Assembly: GCA_036803025.1 (NCBI GenBank)
Contig: DAIRVC010000028.1
Location: forward strand, 1-22,443
DNA: 22,443 nucleotides
Reading direction: 5' to 3'
Origin: DAIRVC01 sp036803025
Lineage (GTDB): Bacteria > Chloroflexota > Anaerolineae > Anaerolineales > E44-bin32
The first letter of the stretch is position 1, and every line of letters begins with the position of its first letter. The translations under genes were made by a program, and so were the position numbers. Under the pieces are notes generated by a model. That model had not been told where the DNA came from. It did not search any database and saw only the letters and a list, made by a program, of their open reading frames with translations. Shown piece after piece: positions 7,439-14,351 of this stretch.

Positions 7439-9943
7439 CTAGGCTTCCACCAGCATCTCCAGCTCGCGCGGCGTGCGGGCGCGCATGGTGATGGCGCCGA
7501 CGAAGCATTTCTTGGCGCAGATCGAGCAGCCGACACACTTGGCCGGGTCCGAGTACGGCAGCCGGTCGGCGTCGAGCGCGATGGCGCCGTACGGACAGCG
7601 CGCACAGTTGCCGCAAGAGACGCACAGATCCCGGTCGAACTCAGACAACCGCTTCACCGGGCTGAGCGCCATGAAATCGGTGATCGGGCTGGGCTGGGTG
7701 AGGCCGATCAGCTCCCGGATGGAGTTGAGACCGCGCTCTTGCATCAGGAAGGCGGTGCCCGACTCGAGCTCCTGGATGATCCCATAGCCGTGCTTCATAA
7801 CGATGGTGCAGAACTGCACCGTCTCGACGCCCAACGCCAGGAAGTCCATGGCCGCCTTGTAGTTCATCGGCCCGCCGTTGCCGGAGATGGCCATGCGCTC
7901 CGGCACGGCTTTGGCCAGCGTCAGATAGGAGATCGGTGTGACGCCTTCGCCGCTCATCCCGACTACCACACCCTCTTCCCAGCGGCGCCCGTCCTCACCC
8001 GGCCGGAAGGCCAGGGTCGGGAATGTATTGGCCAGCGTGATGCCGGCCTTCTTGCCGGGGTGGCGCTCCAGCACCTCACGGATGGCGCGCAGGATCGGCA
8101 CGATCGAGGTGACCGCCGCGGTAAGCTTGAACAGCTTGGGGATCTCCGGAGCCCCGACAGCCAGGATCCAGTCGATGATCTTGGCCGTCAGCTCGGGGTC
8201 CTGCGAGACGATGTCACCTTTGGTGCCGTCTCCGCCTTGCGGGCAAGAGAGCGAGTATTCGATCCCCATGGCGCCGGCCGCCTCGAGCTTGCGCGTGTTC
8301 GACTGCCAGCCGGCGGCATCGGTCTCGTCGTTACCGCTCACCGGCCCGCCGGTCGAAGCCATGGTCAGCCGATCCGGCCACTCACGCACCAGCTGCTCCA
8401 GCTCCCGGCAGACTCGATCCAGCGCGTGCCCGGAGACGTTGTCGCAGTTGCCATAGGTGGTCGGGTTGAAGGTGACCATGTACTCGGAAGGGATGTGAAT
8501 GGGGACGTTGTCGAAGGCGGTCTTCATCACGCCGCCGGCCCATCCGGCTTCGTAGGCCTTGGTCATGGCCGCCAGCCCATCGGAGACCGGCGAGGCCGAA
8601 AGCAGGTAAGGCGATCGAATCGGCCGGCCGAAGAAGGCGGCTTCCAGCGAGACCGGGAGGCGGTTGAACCCGGGCAGTGCAAAGGTGGACTTGGTCGCCT
8701 TGGGGATCACCGGCTCGGCCTGCTTCTTCAGATAGGCGTCGATCCGGACGGCGGCGTTCTTCCCCGAGGCGGCCGCTTCGACCACGGTCTTCGGACCGCT
8801 GATCATGTCGCCTGCATAGAACAGCCCCGGCGCTTCGATTGCCTTGAGGGTCGGCCGCATCCCGATCGCCACCACGACCGCGCCGACGTCGGCGCGCGCG
8901 GCCTCGGTCCCCGGGACGTCGCGCACGTGTGCGGGGTGAAAGGCTTTGCCGGCCGGGAGCTCGACTTTGATGGTCTCGACCCCGGCGATTCCACTTGCGG
9001 CCTTGAGCAGGCGTCGCACACGCACGCGCCCGCTGACCTCGATATCGAATTCGACCAGCTCCCGCCTCTCCTTCGCGGTGAGCGGCATCTCCGCCAGCGT
9101 TTCCAGCATAAACATTTCGACGTGTTCAGCCCCGCGCAGCCTGGCGGTGACGGCGCAGTCCAGCGCCGTCGCCCCGCCGCCGATGATCGCCACCCGTCCG
9201 TGGAAGGCGTGCTCCTGCGCACGAGAGAGCAGGTCGACCATCCTGACTGCCTCGTCCTCGTTCTCGATCCCCAGCCGAATCGGCTCCCACAGCCCGGCGG
9301 CGACGCAGACCGCCTCATACCCCTTGCCCAGCAGCGCGGCGGGGTCATCCACTTGCGAGCGGAGATGGGGCGTGATCCGGCCCAGCGACAGGATGAAATC
9401 GATATCCGTCGCCAGCACGTGCGGGTCGAGGCGGTGCTCAGGAATCAACGCCATCATCCCGCCCAGGCGAGCCCCGCCTTCGAAAAGGTCGACGGTGTAG
9501 CCCATCTGGGCCAAAGACCCGGCGGCCGCCAGCCCGGCCGGCCCGCCGCCTACCACGGCCACCTTGCGGCCGTTTGCATCCGCCACGGCGAACCTGGGAA
9601 TGCCCCCCAGCGCTTTGGCCCTTTCAACGATCGTCGCCTGAACCAGGGGGATATCGATGGCTCCGTCGAACAGCCGGTGTGAACAGGCGGCCATGCAGTG
9701 CGTATCGGGGCACACCAGGCCGCACACTCCCCCCAGCGGGTTGTTGCGCATCACCTCGCCGGCCGCACGCAGGAGATCGGACGGGCGCCCTTCGCGCGCC
9801 GCCATGATGAAATCGAAGGGCGAACAGTTGCACGGGCAGGCTGTCTCGCAGGGCCTTTCTTCGCAGTACTCGCAGCGCCAGAGTTCGGCCTGAAGCTGCT
9901 GGCCGGTCATGAAGTACGGATCGCCGTAGGTTTCCTTGTTCAT
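7439..9943 (-). CDS. Dihydropyrimidine dehydrogenase-like flavoprotein (PreT-PreA fusion)
   Basis: An 834-residue cytoplasmic iron-sulfur flavoprotein with the domain order of dihydropyrimidine dehydrogenase. Residues 24-87 hold two N-terminal cysteine groups (Cys 24, 27, 32, 36 with extra 38 and 40; Cys 74, 78, 83, 87). An FAD GGGPAG motif lies at 132-137 and an NAD(P) GGGATA motif near 254. A dihydroorotate-dehydrogenase-like FMN barrel spans about 430-740, followed by a two-cluster ferredoxin tail from about 773. E. coli splits this into PreT and PreA; mammalian DPD is longer. It occupies the place of YgfK next to ssnA. Oddities: the residue aligned with the mammalian catalytic cysteine is not Cys, and the first tail cluster is spaced C-x2-C-x2-C-x2-C-P. 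The ATG follows AAGGAGG by 6 nt. Reduction of uracil/thymine or of a related heterocycle is plausible but unproven. Confidence 0.88.
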   Translation of the reverse strand: MNKETYGDPYFMTGQQLQAELWRCEYCEERPCETACPCNCSPFDFIMAAREGRPSDLLRAAGEVMRNNPLGGVCGLVCPDTHCMAACSHRLFDGAIDIPLVQATIVERAKALGGIPRFAVADANGRKVAVVGGGPAGLAAAGSLAQMGYTVDLFEGGARLGGMMALIPEHRLDPHVLATDIDFILSLGRITPHLRSQVDDPAALLGKGYEAVCVAAGLWEPIRLGIENEDEAVRMVDLLSRAQEHAFHGRVAIIGGGATALDCAVTARLRGAEHVEMFMLETLAEMPLTAKERRELVEFDIEVSGRVRVRRLLKAASGIAGVETIKVELPAGKAFHPAHVRDVPGTEAARADVGAVVVAIGMRPTLKAIEAPGLFYAGDMISGPKTVVEAAASGKNAAVRIDAYLKKQAEPVIPKATKSTFALPGFNRLPVSLEAAFFGRPIRSPYLLSASPVSDGLAAMTKAYEAGWAGGVMKTAFDNVPIHIPSEYMVTFNPTTYGNCDNVSGHALDRVCRELEQLVREWPDRLTMASTGGPVSGNDETDAAGWQSNTRKLEAAGAMGIEYSLSCPQGGDGTKGDIVSQDPELTAKIIDWILAVGAPEIPKLFKLTAAVTSIVPILRAIREVLERHPGKKAGITLANTFPTLAFRPGEDGRRWEEGVVVGMSGEGVTPISYLTLAKAVPERMAISGNGGPMNYKAAMDFLALGVETVQFCTIVMKHGYGIIQELESGTAFLMQERGLNSIRELIGLTQPSPITDFMALSPVKRLSEFDRDLCVSCGNCARCPYGAIALDADRLPYSDPAKCVGCSICAKKCFVGAITMRARTPRELEMLVEA

Positions 9944-10072
9944 GGAACGCCTCCTTGCGAGGATCCGGCCCGCCCCGCGTGCACACCGGGCCCACCCGCC
10001 GGCCGAAGCCTGATTCAGGCTCCCCGCCGTCGTGCAGGAGACCTCGCGGCGGGCGCGCCACCCCGGAAGTGG
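9944..10072 (-). other. Intergenic region between cofC and the DPD-like gene
   Basis: These 129 bases separate the F420 operon from the DPD-like operon. They hold a strong ribosome binding site (AAGGAGG) and a small hairpin (AGCCTGA and TCAGGCT at 10007-10021) with no T-tract. I see no convincing -10/-35 pair, so read-through from the F420 operon is possible and the two blocks may share a transcript. Confidence 0.4.
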
Positions 10073-10705
10073 TTACGCCGCATGTGGAGGTCGGTGCGGC
10101 GGGGGAGAATCGCTGCCGGCGCGCAGCCGATCGAGGTCTTCCACGGAATCGAGATCGAGCGCCAGGCCCGGCAAGTCGCAAATGGCCAGGCGCGCCCCAG
10201 CCTGCCGGGCAAGTTCCAGATGACGGTGATAGCTCGCCGTCCCAAACGAATATTCTATCAGACCGGGCGGCGCGAGCAGCAGCGCATTGGTGCCGTCCTG
10301 ACGCCGGTCCGGCGCGATCACCGCCACAGGCGGCGGCGCAGCTTGAGCGCACAGCTGCGCGATGGCTGCCTCCGTCAGCAGAGGCAGATCGGCTGGTAGA
10401 ACCAGGACCGCCCCCGCCCCATGGGTGACGGCGTGGGCGGCCGCCTGGGTCAGCGCCCGGTTGAGTTCCGGTGGTCCTGACTCGACGAGCGGCTCGGCAC
10501 CCAGCCGGCGGGCCAGCGCCAGCGCCTCGCTATCCTGGCTGACCAGCAGCGTATGATCGACGAGAGGCGCTGAAACCAGGAGCTCCAGGGTCCGCGTGAG
10601 CAGGTCGCGGGTCAATCCGATCCGTTCCTCGGCCGTCATGGCACTCCCGAGTCGGGATTTGGCCTCACGCAGGTTCTTGAAGGGGACAATCGCCCATAAG
10701 CTCAA
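10073..10705 (-). CDS. cofC: 2-phospho-L-lactate (or phosphoenolpyruvate) guanylyltransferase CofC/FbiD
   Basis: A 210-residue nucleotidyltransferase that activates 2-phospholactate, phosphoenolpyruvate or phosphoglycerate with GTP to give the donor used by CofD. Family signatures are IVPFKNLREAKSRL at the start, LVLPADLPLL, DGTNALLLAPP and FGTASYHRHLELARQAGA. The frame stays open far upstream inside cofD, but homology begins at LSLWAIVPFK. I therefore place the start at TTG 10705, which has GGAGGGG 5 nt upstream and overlaps the cofD stop as TTGA. It is the last gene of the F420 operon. Which phospho-acid it prefers, and so whether dehydro-F420 is an intermediate, cannot be read directly. 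The nitroreductase in the same operon argues for phosphoenolpyruvate. Confidence 0.93.
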   Translation of the reverse strand: MSLWAIVPFKNLREAKSRLGSAMTAEERIGLTRDLLTRTLELLVSAPLVDHTLLVSQDSEALALARRLGAEPLVESGPPELNRALTQAAAHAVTHGAGAVLVLPADLPLLTEAAIAQLCAQAAPPPVAVIAPDRRQDGTNALLLAPPGLIEYSFGTASYHRHLELARQAGARLAICDLPGLALDLDSVEDLDRLRAGSDSPPPHRPPHAA

Positions 10706-11655
10706 GCGGTCCCCTCCGATTGCAGGATCAATTCGGCCAGTCCGAGCACCTCGCCTGCCAGCCGGCGACGGTCGGCGCGCGAGCGCATCACGGTGTCGCT
10801 CATCAGCACGGCCAGGGAGTCCGAGGAGAGCTCCGCAGCCTGGTCTTGGTCCTGCCGGTCGATGACGATCGCCCGCAGAATCTCCGCAAAGTGTGCCGCC
10901 ACTGCCGCCGGACCCGGCCGGGCGCCAAGTTCGCCGAACATCTTGGCCGCCGGCCCCTTCAGGGCGCGGCCGCCGACGATGGGCGATACAGCCACGACCG
11001 GACGGGATTGCACGGCCGCGCGCATCCCCGGCACCGCCAGGATCGGGTCGAGGCTGACAAACGGATTGGAGGGGCATAGGACGACGGCATCTGCCGCGCG
11101 CAGCGCCTCGAGGACACCCGGCGCCGGACGGGCACGTTCGATGGCCTCGAAGCGGAAGCCGCGCACTACCGGACGACAGCCTCGCGCAACGAAATACTCC
11201 TGAAACGGCAGGTCACCCTCGGTCGTCACAACGATCGTGCAAACGGGTTGATCGGTCATGGGGAGGAGGCGTACGCGCACACCCAACGAGCGGCAAAACG
11301 CCCCGGTGATCTCGGACAGCATCTCGCCGGCGCGCTTGCGGCGGGTGCGTTCGACATGGACGGCCAGGTCGCGGTCGCCCAAGCGGAACCAGGTCTCGCC
11401 GCCCAGGCGGCCCAGACTCTCGAGGAAGTTCCACGTCTCGTCCGCCCGCCCCCAACCGGCGTCCGGGTTGGCCAGGCCGGCCAGTGTGTACATCACCGTA
11501 TCGAGATCCGGTGAGATGGCCAGGCCGAGGTGTTCGAAATCGTCGCCCGTGTTGACGATGACGGTCAGGTTTTCGGGCGGCAGGCAGGCCGCCAGGCCAT
11601 CCACCAAACGCGCCCCGCCCACCCCGCCGGCCAGGGCTACGATCTTCAGCGCCAC
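10702..11655 (-). CDS. cofD: 2-phospho-L-lactate transferase CofD/FbiA
   Basis: A 317-residue transferase that joins the phospho-acid moiety of the CofC product to Fo, giving F420-0 or dehydro-F420-0. The glycine-rich GGVGG is at 10-14, NTGDD at 35-39, SPDLDT at 48-53, RLGDRD at 91-96, LPMTD at 131-135 and PSNP near 195, in the order seen in the family. Length is typical (about 310). The ATG lies within the nitroreductase reading frame (10-nt overlap), and the stop overlaps the cofC TTG by 4 nt, so the three are tightly coupled. The Fo synthase genes (cofG/cofH or fbiC) are not in the window and must lie elsewhere. Confidence 0.96.
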   Translation of the reverse strand: MALKIVALAGGVGGARLVDGLAACLPPENLTVIVNTGDDFEHLGLAISPDLDTVMYTLAGLANPDAGWGRADETWNFLESLGRLGGETWFRLGDRDLAVHVERTRRKRAGEMLSEITGAFCRSLGVRVRLLPMTDQPVCTIVVTTEGDLPFQEYFVARGCRPVVRGFRFEAIERARPAPGVLEALRAADAVVLCPSNPFVSLDPILAVPGMRAAVQSRPVVAVSPIVGGRALKGPAAKMFGELGARPGPAAVAAHFAEILRAIVIDRQDQDQAAELSSDSLAVLMSDTVMRSRADRRRLAGEVLGLAELILQSEGTA

Positions 11656-12260
11656 GCCAGGACCTCGTCAATCGGCACGCGACCGGGGTCCGGCGGAACG
11701 ACATCCGGCATGCCCAGGGCGATCATCGCCTGCGGTTCCCAGTCCGCCGGGAGACTCAGGGCCTCCTGAACGGTATCGGGCGCGAACAACGGCGCGCACT
11801 GCCAGCAGGCGCCCAGCCCTTCGGCGTGGATCGCCAGGAGCAGGTGCCCGGTCGCCAGCGCAGTGCTCTGCACCGCCATCATGTACTCCGCCTTGCGACG
11901 CTGCCTGTCGGGGTACGTGTCCATGTGTGCCATTGTCAGGCAGACCACGATCAGCGCCGGCGCCGTGAGCAGCCGCTCGCGGCTGCGCTGCACGCGCCTT
12001 TCCGCTTCGCCGGCTTCCAGGCCGTCGCGGCGCAGGTCCTCCAGGAAGCGCGCCCCCATCGCCTCGGCCATCTGACGACGCAACTCGGGGCGCTCGACGA
12101 CGACGAAGCGCCACGGTTGGCGGTTGTGAGCCGAGGGCGCCCGGGTCGCCGCCTCCAGGATCCTGCGCAGGGTCTCCCTCGGGACGGGTGCGGGGCGGAA
12201 GCGGCGTACCGAGCGCCGGCTGGCCAGGAATTGGCGCAGAGCTTCCGGCGAGAGGCTCAT
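11646..12260 (-). CDS. FbiB C-terminal-like nitroreductase (probable dehydro-F420 reductase)
   Basis: A 204-residue FMN-dependent nitroreductase-fold protein. The N-terminal FMN motif is RRSVRRF followed by APSAHNRQPWRF. Further stretches (YPDRQRRKAEYMM, GLGACW and LPADWEP before IALG) match, from memory, the C-terminal half of mycobacterial FbiB, which reduces dehydro-F420-0. Here that half is a separate gene, in one operon with cofE and cofD. I use the ATG at 12260, which overlaps the PPOX stop as ATGA, over a TTG three codons upstream. The expected role is reduction of the enolpyruvyl side chain during F420 synthesis. A general nitroreductase is the alternative, less likely given the context. 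Confidence 0.88.
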   Translation of the reverse strand: MSLSPEALRQFLASRRSVRRFRPAPVPRETLRRILEAATRAPSAHNRQPWRFVVVERPELRRQMAEAMGARFLEDLRRDGLEAGEAERRVQRSRERLLTAPALIVVCLTMAHMDTYPDRQRRKAEYMMAVQSTALATGHLLLAIHAEGLGACWQCAPLFAPDTVQEALSLPADWEPQAMIALGMPDVVPPDPGRVPIDEVLAWR

Positions 12261-12661
12261 GCCGAGCAATTGACCGAGTCTGGTCGGATGTAGTAGATCA
12301 CCCGGATCATCCCCGGCGTCGCCCAGCGGTAGTGAGGATCACCGGTGTACTTCCCGGCCAGCTTGTCGATGTGTTCGGCGGCCCCTTCCTCGCGCGCCTC
12401 CACGACGGTGCCGCGGACCTGAAGGTAGCGGTAAGGGTCCTTGGGATCGGCGATGGCCAGCGCCACACTCGGCCGGGCGGTCATGTTGCGATCCTTCGTC
12501 CGGCCGCGGGCCGTGTTGACGCGAATCAGATCTGCCTCGGTATCAAACCAGACCGGGGTCACCTGCGGGGTGCCGTCGGCCATCAGGGTCGCCAGGTAGG
12601 CGATGGCACGCGTATCTTCCCTGAGGAGATCGCGATGGGACTCGGAAATCTTGGCAGCCAT
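12257..12661 (-). CDS. PPOX-class F420-dependent oxidoreductase (split beta-barrel)
   Basis: A 134-residue split-barrel protein of the pyridoxamine-phosphate-oxidase-like superfamily. The TLMADGTPQVTPVWFD stretch and RTKDRNMTARPSVALAI match the Rv1155-type F420-binding family (FDOR-B). Such proteins bind F420 and reduce varied substrates such as biliverdin; the physiological role is usually unknown. The ATG at 12661 is preferred because GAGGTGAGA precedes it; the GTG two codons upstream lies within that ribosome binding site. It sits between cofE (57-nt gap) and the FbiB-C-like gene (4-nt overlap), so it may act in F420 use or chaperoning. FMN or heme binding is the alternative. Confidence 0.85.
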   Translation of the reverse strand: MAAKISESHRDLLREDTRAIAYLATLMADGTPQVTPVWFDTEADLIRVNTARGRTKDRNMTARPSVALAIADPKDPYRYLQVRGTVVEAREEGAAEHIDKLAGKYTGDPHYRWATPGMIRVIYYIRPDSVNCSA

Positions 12662-12718
12662 TCTCACCTCTCACTTGTGCTCTGCGGTCCAACGAACCGC
12701 CGCAACCGGATCAGCCTC

Positions 12719-13492
12719 CTAATGGAAGAGGTCCTGATCCGGAGGTCGAAGCAGGTCCTGGAGCGTTCCCTCCCGGAGCGGATAGGGGAGCCCGCGCACA
12801 TGCACCACCGGCGCGCCCTCGTCCGCCTGCCCGGTCAGGATCGAGGCCGCCGCGGCGACCTCATCTGCCAGACCGACCTGGGTCACACGCAAGCGGAAAC
12901 CGAACAGGTCCGGCTTTCCGCGCAGGTCGACCAGCGCCGGGAAACCGGAGACGCCGATCGCCACGCCGACCGTGCCCATGCGCCAGGTGCGTCCGTGCGA
13001 ATCGATGATCAGCACCGCCAACGCGGCGCCGGACTCCGCCTCCAGCCGGCGGCGGATCCCGGCGGCCGATCGGTCGGGTTCCTCCGGGAGCAGCAGCACC
13101 CAGTCGTCCGCGGCGCCGGCGGGTCCGCGGACATTGGAGTGGTCGACTCCGGCATTGGCGCAGACGAACCCCAGCCGGTGGCGGACGACAATCAGGCCCG
13201 GCCTGGTGTGCAGGATCTCCCGGCTCTCGCGCAGGATGACCTCGACCAGGCGCGCATCCTTCTCCGTCTCGCCGGCCAGCCGTACGGCTTCCGCACCAGG
13301 CTGGATATCGCCCAGGTTGACCAGGCGCCCTTCGGATTTGGAGACGACCTTCTGGGTGACCACGATCACGTCGCCGTCCTGGAGGGACAGGCCGGCTCGC
13401 CGCAATCCTTCGAGGATCAAGCGGGGCAAGTCATCCCCGGGCTCGACAAGCGGCATCCCGGGCAGGGCAGTCAGGACCAGTTGTCGGAGCAC
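12719..13492 (-). CDS. cofE: Coenzyme F420-0:L-glutamate ligase CofE
   Basis: A 257-residue GTP-dependent ligase that adds the glutamate tail to F420-0. Family stretches are ALPGMPLVEPGDDL at the start, VVTQKVVSKSEGRLV, LGFVCANAGVDHSNV, DSHGRTWRMGTVGVAIGVSG and the late TQVGLADEVAAAA, matching CofE and the N-terminal half of FbiB. The open frame continues upstream across npdG, but homology starts near VLRQLVLTALPG, so the GTG at 13492 is taken as the start, 13 nt after the npdG stop. No strong ribosome binding site is visible there, so the start is the weakest part of this call. Unlike actinobacterial FbiB it has no fused nitroreductase; that function is encoded two genes downstream. Confidence 0.93.
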   Translation of the reverse strand: MLRQLVLTALPGMPLVEPGDDLPRLILEGLRRAGLSLQDGDVIVVTQKVVSKSEGRLVNLGDIQPGAEAVRLAGETEKDARLVEVILRESREILHTRPGLIVVRHRLGFVCANAGVDHSNVRGPAGAADDWVLLLPEEPDRSAAGIRRRLEAESGAALAVLIIDSHGRTWRMGTVGVAIGVSGFPALVDLRGKPDLFGFRLRVTQVGLADEVAAAASILTGQADEGAPVVHVRGLPYPLREGTLQDLLRPPDQDLFH

Positions 13493-13505
13493 GCGCCGTG
13501 TCCGC

Positions 13506-14180
13506 TCAGCGCGGCGGTTGTTCGCCGGTGATGCGAATGCCCGCCGCGCGCATCTTGTAGCGCTTGTTGATCCCGATGAGCACCGCCGAGAGACCCTCGA
13601 CGACGACGGCATTTTGCAAAGGCCCGGCGTCCCAGCCCACCAGCCCAACGGCCGCGACCAGCTGCAGCACCTGCATGCGCGCCTCGTCGTCCCCTCCGCA
13701 CACCAGCACGTCGCAGGGGACGGGGTGATCCTGGACCAGGTGTTCATGCGAGATGTTCTGAAAGGCAGCCACGACCTGCGTCGTCGGGCCGAGGATCTCC
13801 TGCGCCTCCTGCGCGGCGCTCCCTGCCGGCGGCACGTAGACCGTGGTGATCTTGGGCGGCTTGAGGGGGACGGTGACGTCGACCAGCACCTTTCCGGTCA
13901 GGCGTTCCTTGAGCGCCTCCAGCGTCGGCCGGTGCGCCTCGTAGGGGACCGTCAGAATGGCGATGTGACAGCGCCCGGCCGCCTCGTCGTTCGCCATGCC
14001 GCGCACCGATGCTTGCCCAAGGCGCTGGTTGAGCTCGTCGGCCACGCGAGCTGCCTTGTCGGGGGTGCGTGATCCAAGCAGGATCGGGTAGCCCGCCCTG
14101 GCCAACCGGTAGGCCAACCCCTGCCCCTCTTTCCCGGTGCCGCCGAGAATCGCCAGGTTAATCAGCAAGCGGTCGCTCAT
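13506..14180 (-). CDS. npdG: NADPH-dependent F420 reductase (F420H2:NADP oxidoreductase, Fno)
   Basis: A 224-residue Rossmann enzyme that moves hydride between NADP(H) and F420(H2). The dinucleotide motif GGTGKEGQG spans 13-21, followed by GSRTPDKA, where Ser37-Arg38 fits binding of the NADP 2'-phosphate. TVPYEAH, DVTVPL and the C-terminal GLSAVLIGINKRYK are characteristic of NpdG. It is the first gene of the F420 operon, with AGGAGG 4 nt before the ATG and a possible promoter about 55 nt upstream. Having it first in the biosynthesis operon suggests the cell expects F420 to exchange with NADPH as soon as it is made. Confidence 0.95.
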   Translation of the reverse strand: MSDRLLINLAILGGTGKEGQGLAYRLARAGYPILLGSRTPDKAARVADELNQRLGQASVRGMANDEAAGRCHIAILTVPYEAHRPTLEALKERLTGKVLVDVTVPLKPPKITTVYVPPAGSAAQEAQEILGPTTQVVAAFQNISHEHLVQDHPVPCDVLVCGGDDEARMQVLQLVAAVGLVGWDAGPLQNAVVVEGLSAVLIGINKRYKMRAAGIRITGEQPPR

Positions 14181-14182
14181 GC

Positions 14183-14196
14183 CCCCTCCTGAGGGG
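14183..14196 (-). promoter_or_regulatory. Hairpin enclosing the npdG ribosome binding site
   Basis: The leader just before npdG reads CCCCTCAGGAGGGG on the minus strand. CCCCT can pair with AGGGG around a 4-nt CAGG loop, which would bury part of the AGGAGG ribosome binding site two bases from the ATG. It could damp translation of the first gene in the F420 operon. The short G/C stem could also arise by chance in this GC-rich DNA. Confidence 0.3.
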
Positions 14197-14230
14197 AACG
14201 TGTCCGGCGCCGATCCGCCGGCACCTGTAG

Positions 14231-14260
14231 ATGATAGTGCCTCCGCTCAGCGCATGCCAG
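14231..14260 (-). promoter_or_regulatory. Candidate sigma70-type promoter for the F420 operon
   Basis: On the minus strand CTGGCA (14260-14255) and TATCAT (14236-14231) are separated by 18 nt, matching 4/6 and 5/6 of the -35 and -10 consensus. Transcription would start near 14224, giving a leader of about 44 nt to npdG. The surrounding 171-nt gap between the Nudix gene and npdG holds nothing else I recognise. Confidence 0.4.
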
Positions 14261-14351
14261 TCGCTGTGTTCTCCAAGCGGTTCGTCCTCCGACGCGGCGC
14301 GCTCGCGGGTCCCCCGTGTGACACCCGTTGTCCCGCCGCATGCCCGTGCCC

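Noticed and set aside
6221..9682. A plus-strand open frame of 1153 codons
   Set aside because: It is antisense to ssnA and the DPD-like gene, both with clear motifs and strong ribosome binding sites; its product is His/Arg/Gly/Asp-rich and resembles no family.
10007..10021. AGCCTGA/TCAGGCT hairpin after cofC as an intrinsic terminator
   Set aside because: The stem is short, the loop is one base unless pairs are opened, and no T-tract follows in the direction of transcription.
10706..11077. N-terminal extension of cofC by 124 residues
   Set aside because: The frame is open but lies wholly inside cofD, and family similarity starts at the TTG at 10705, which has its own GGAGGGG site.
13493..13747. 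N-terminal extension of cofE by 85 residues
   Set aside because: The extra residues are Arg/Ser/Cys-rich and antiparallel to nothing known in CofE; they overlap npdG in another frame.
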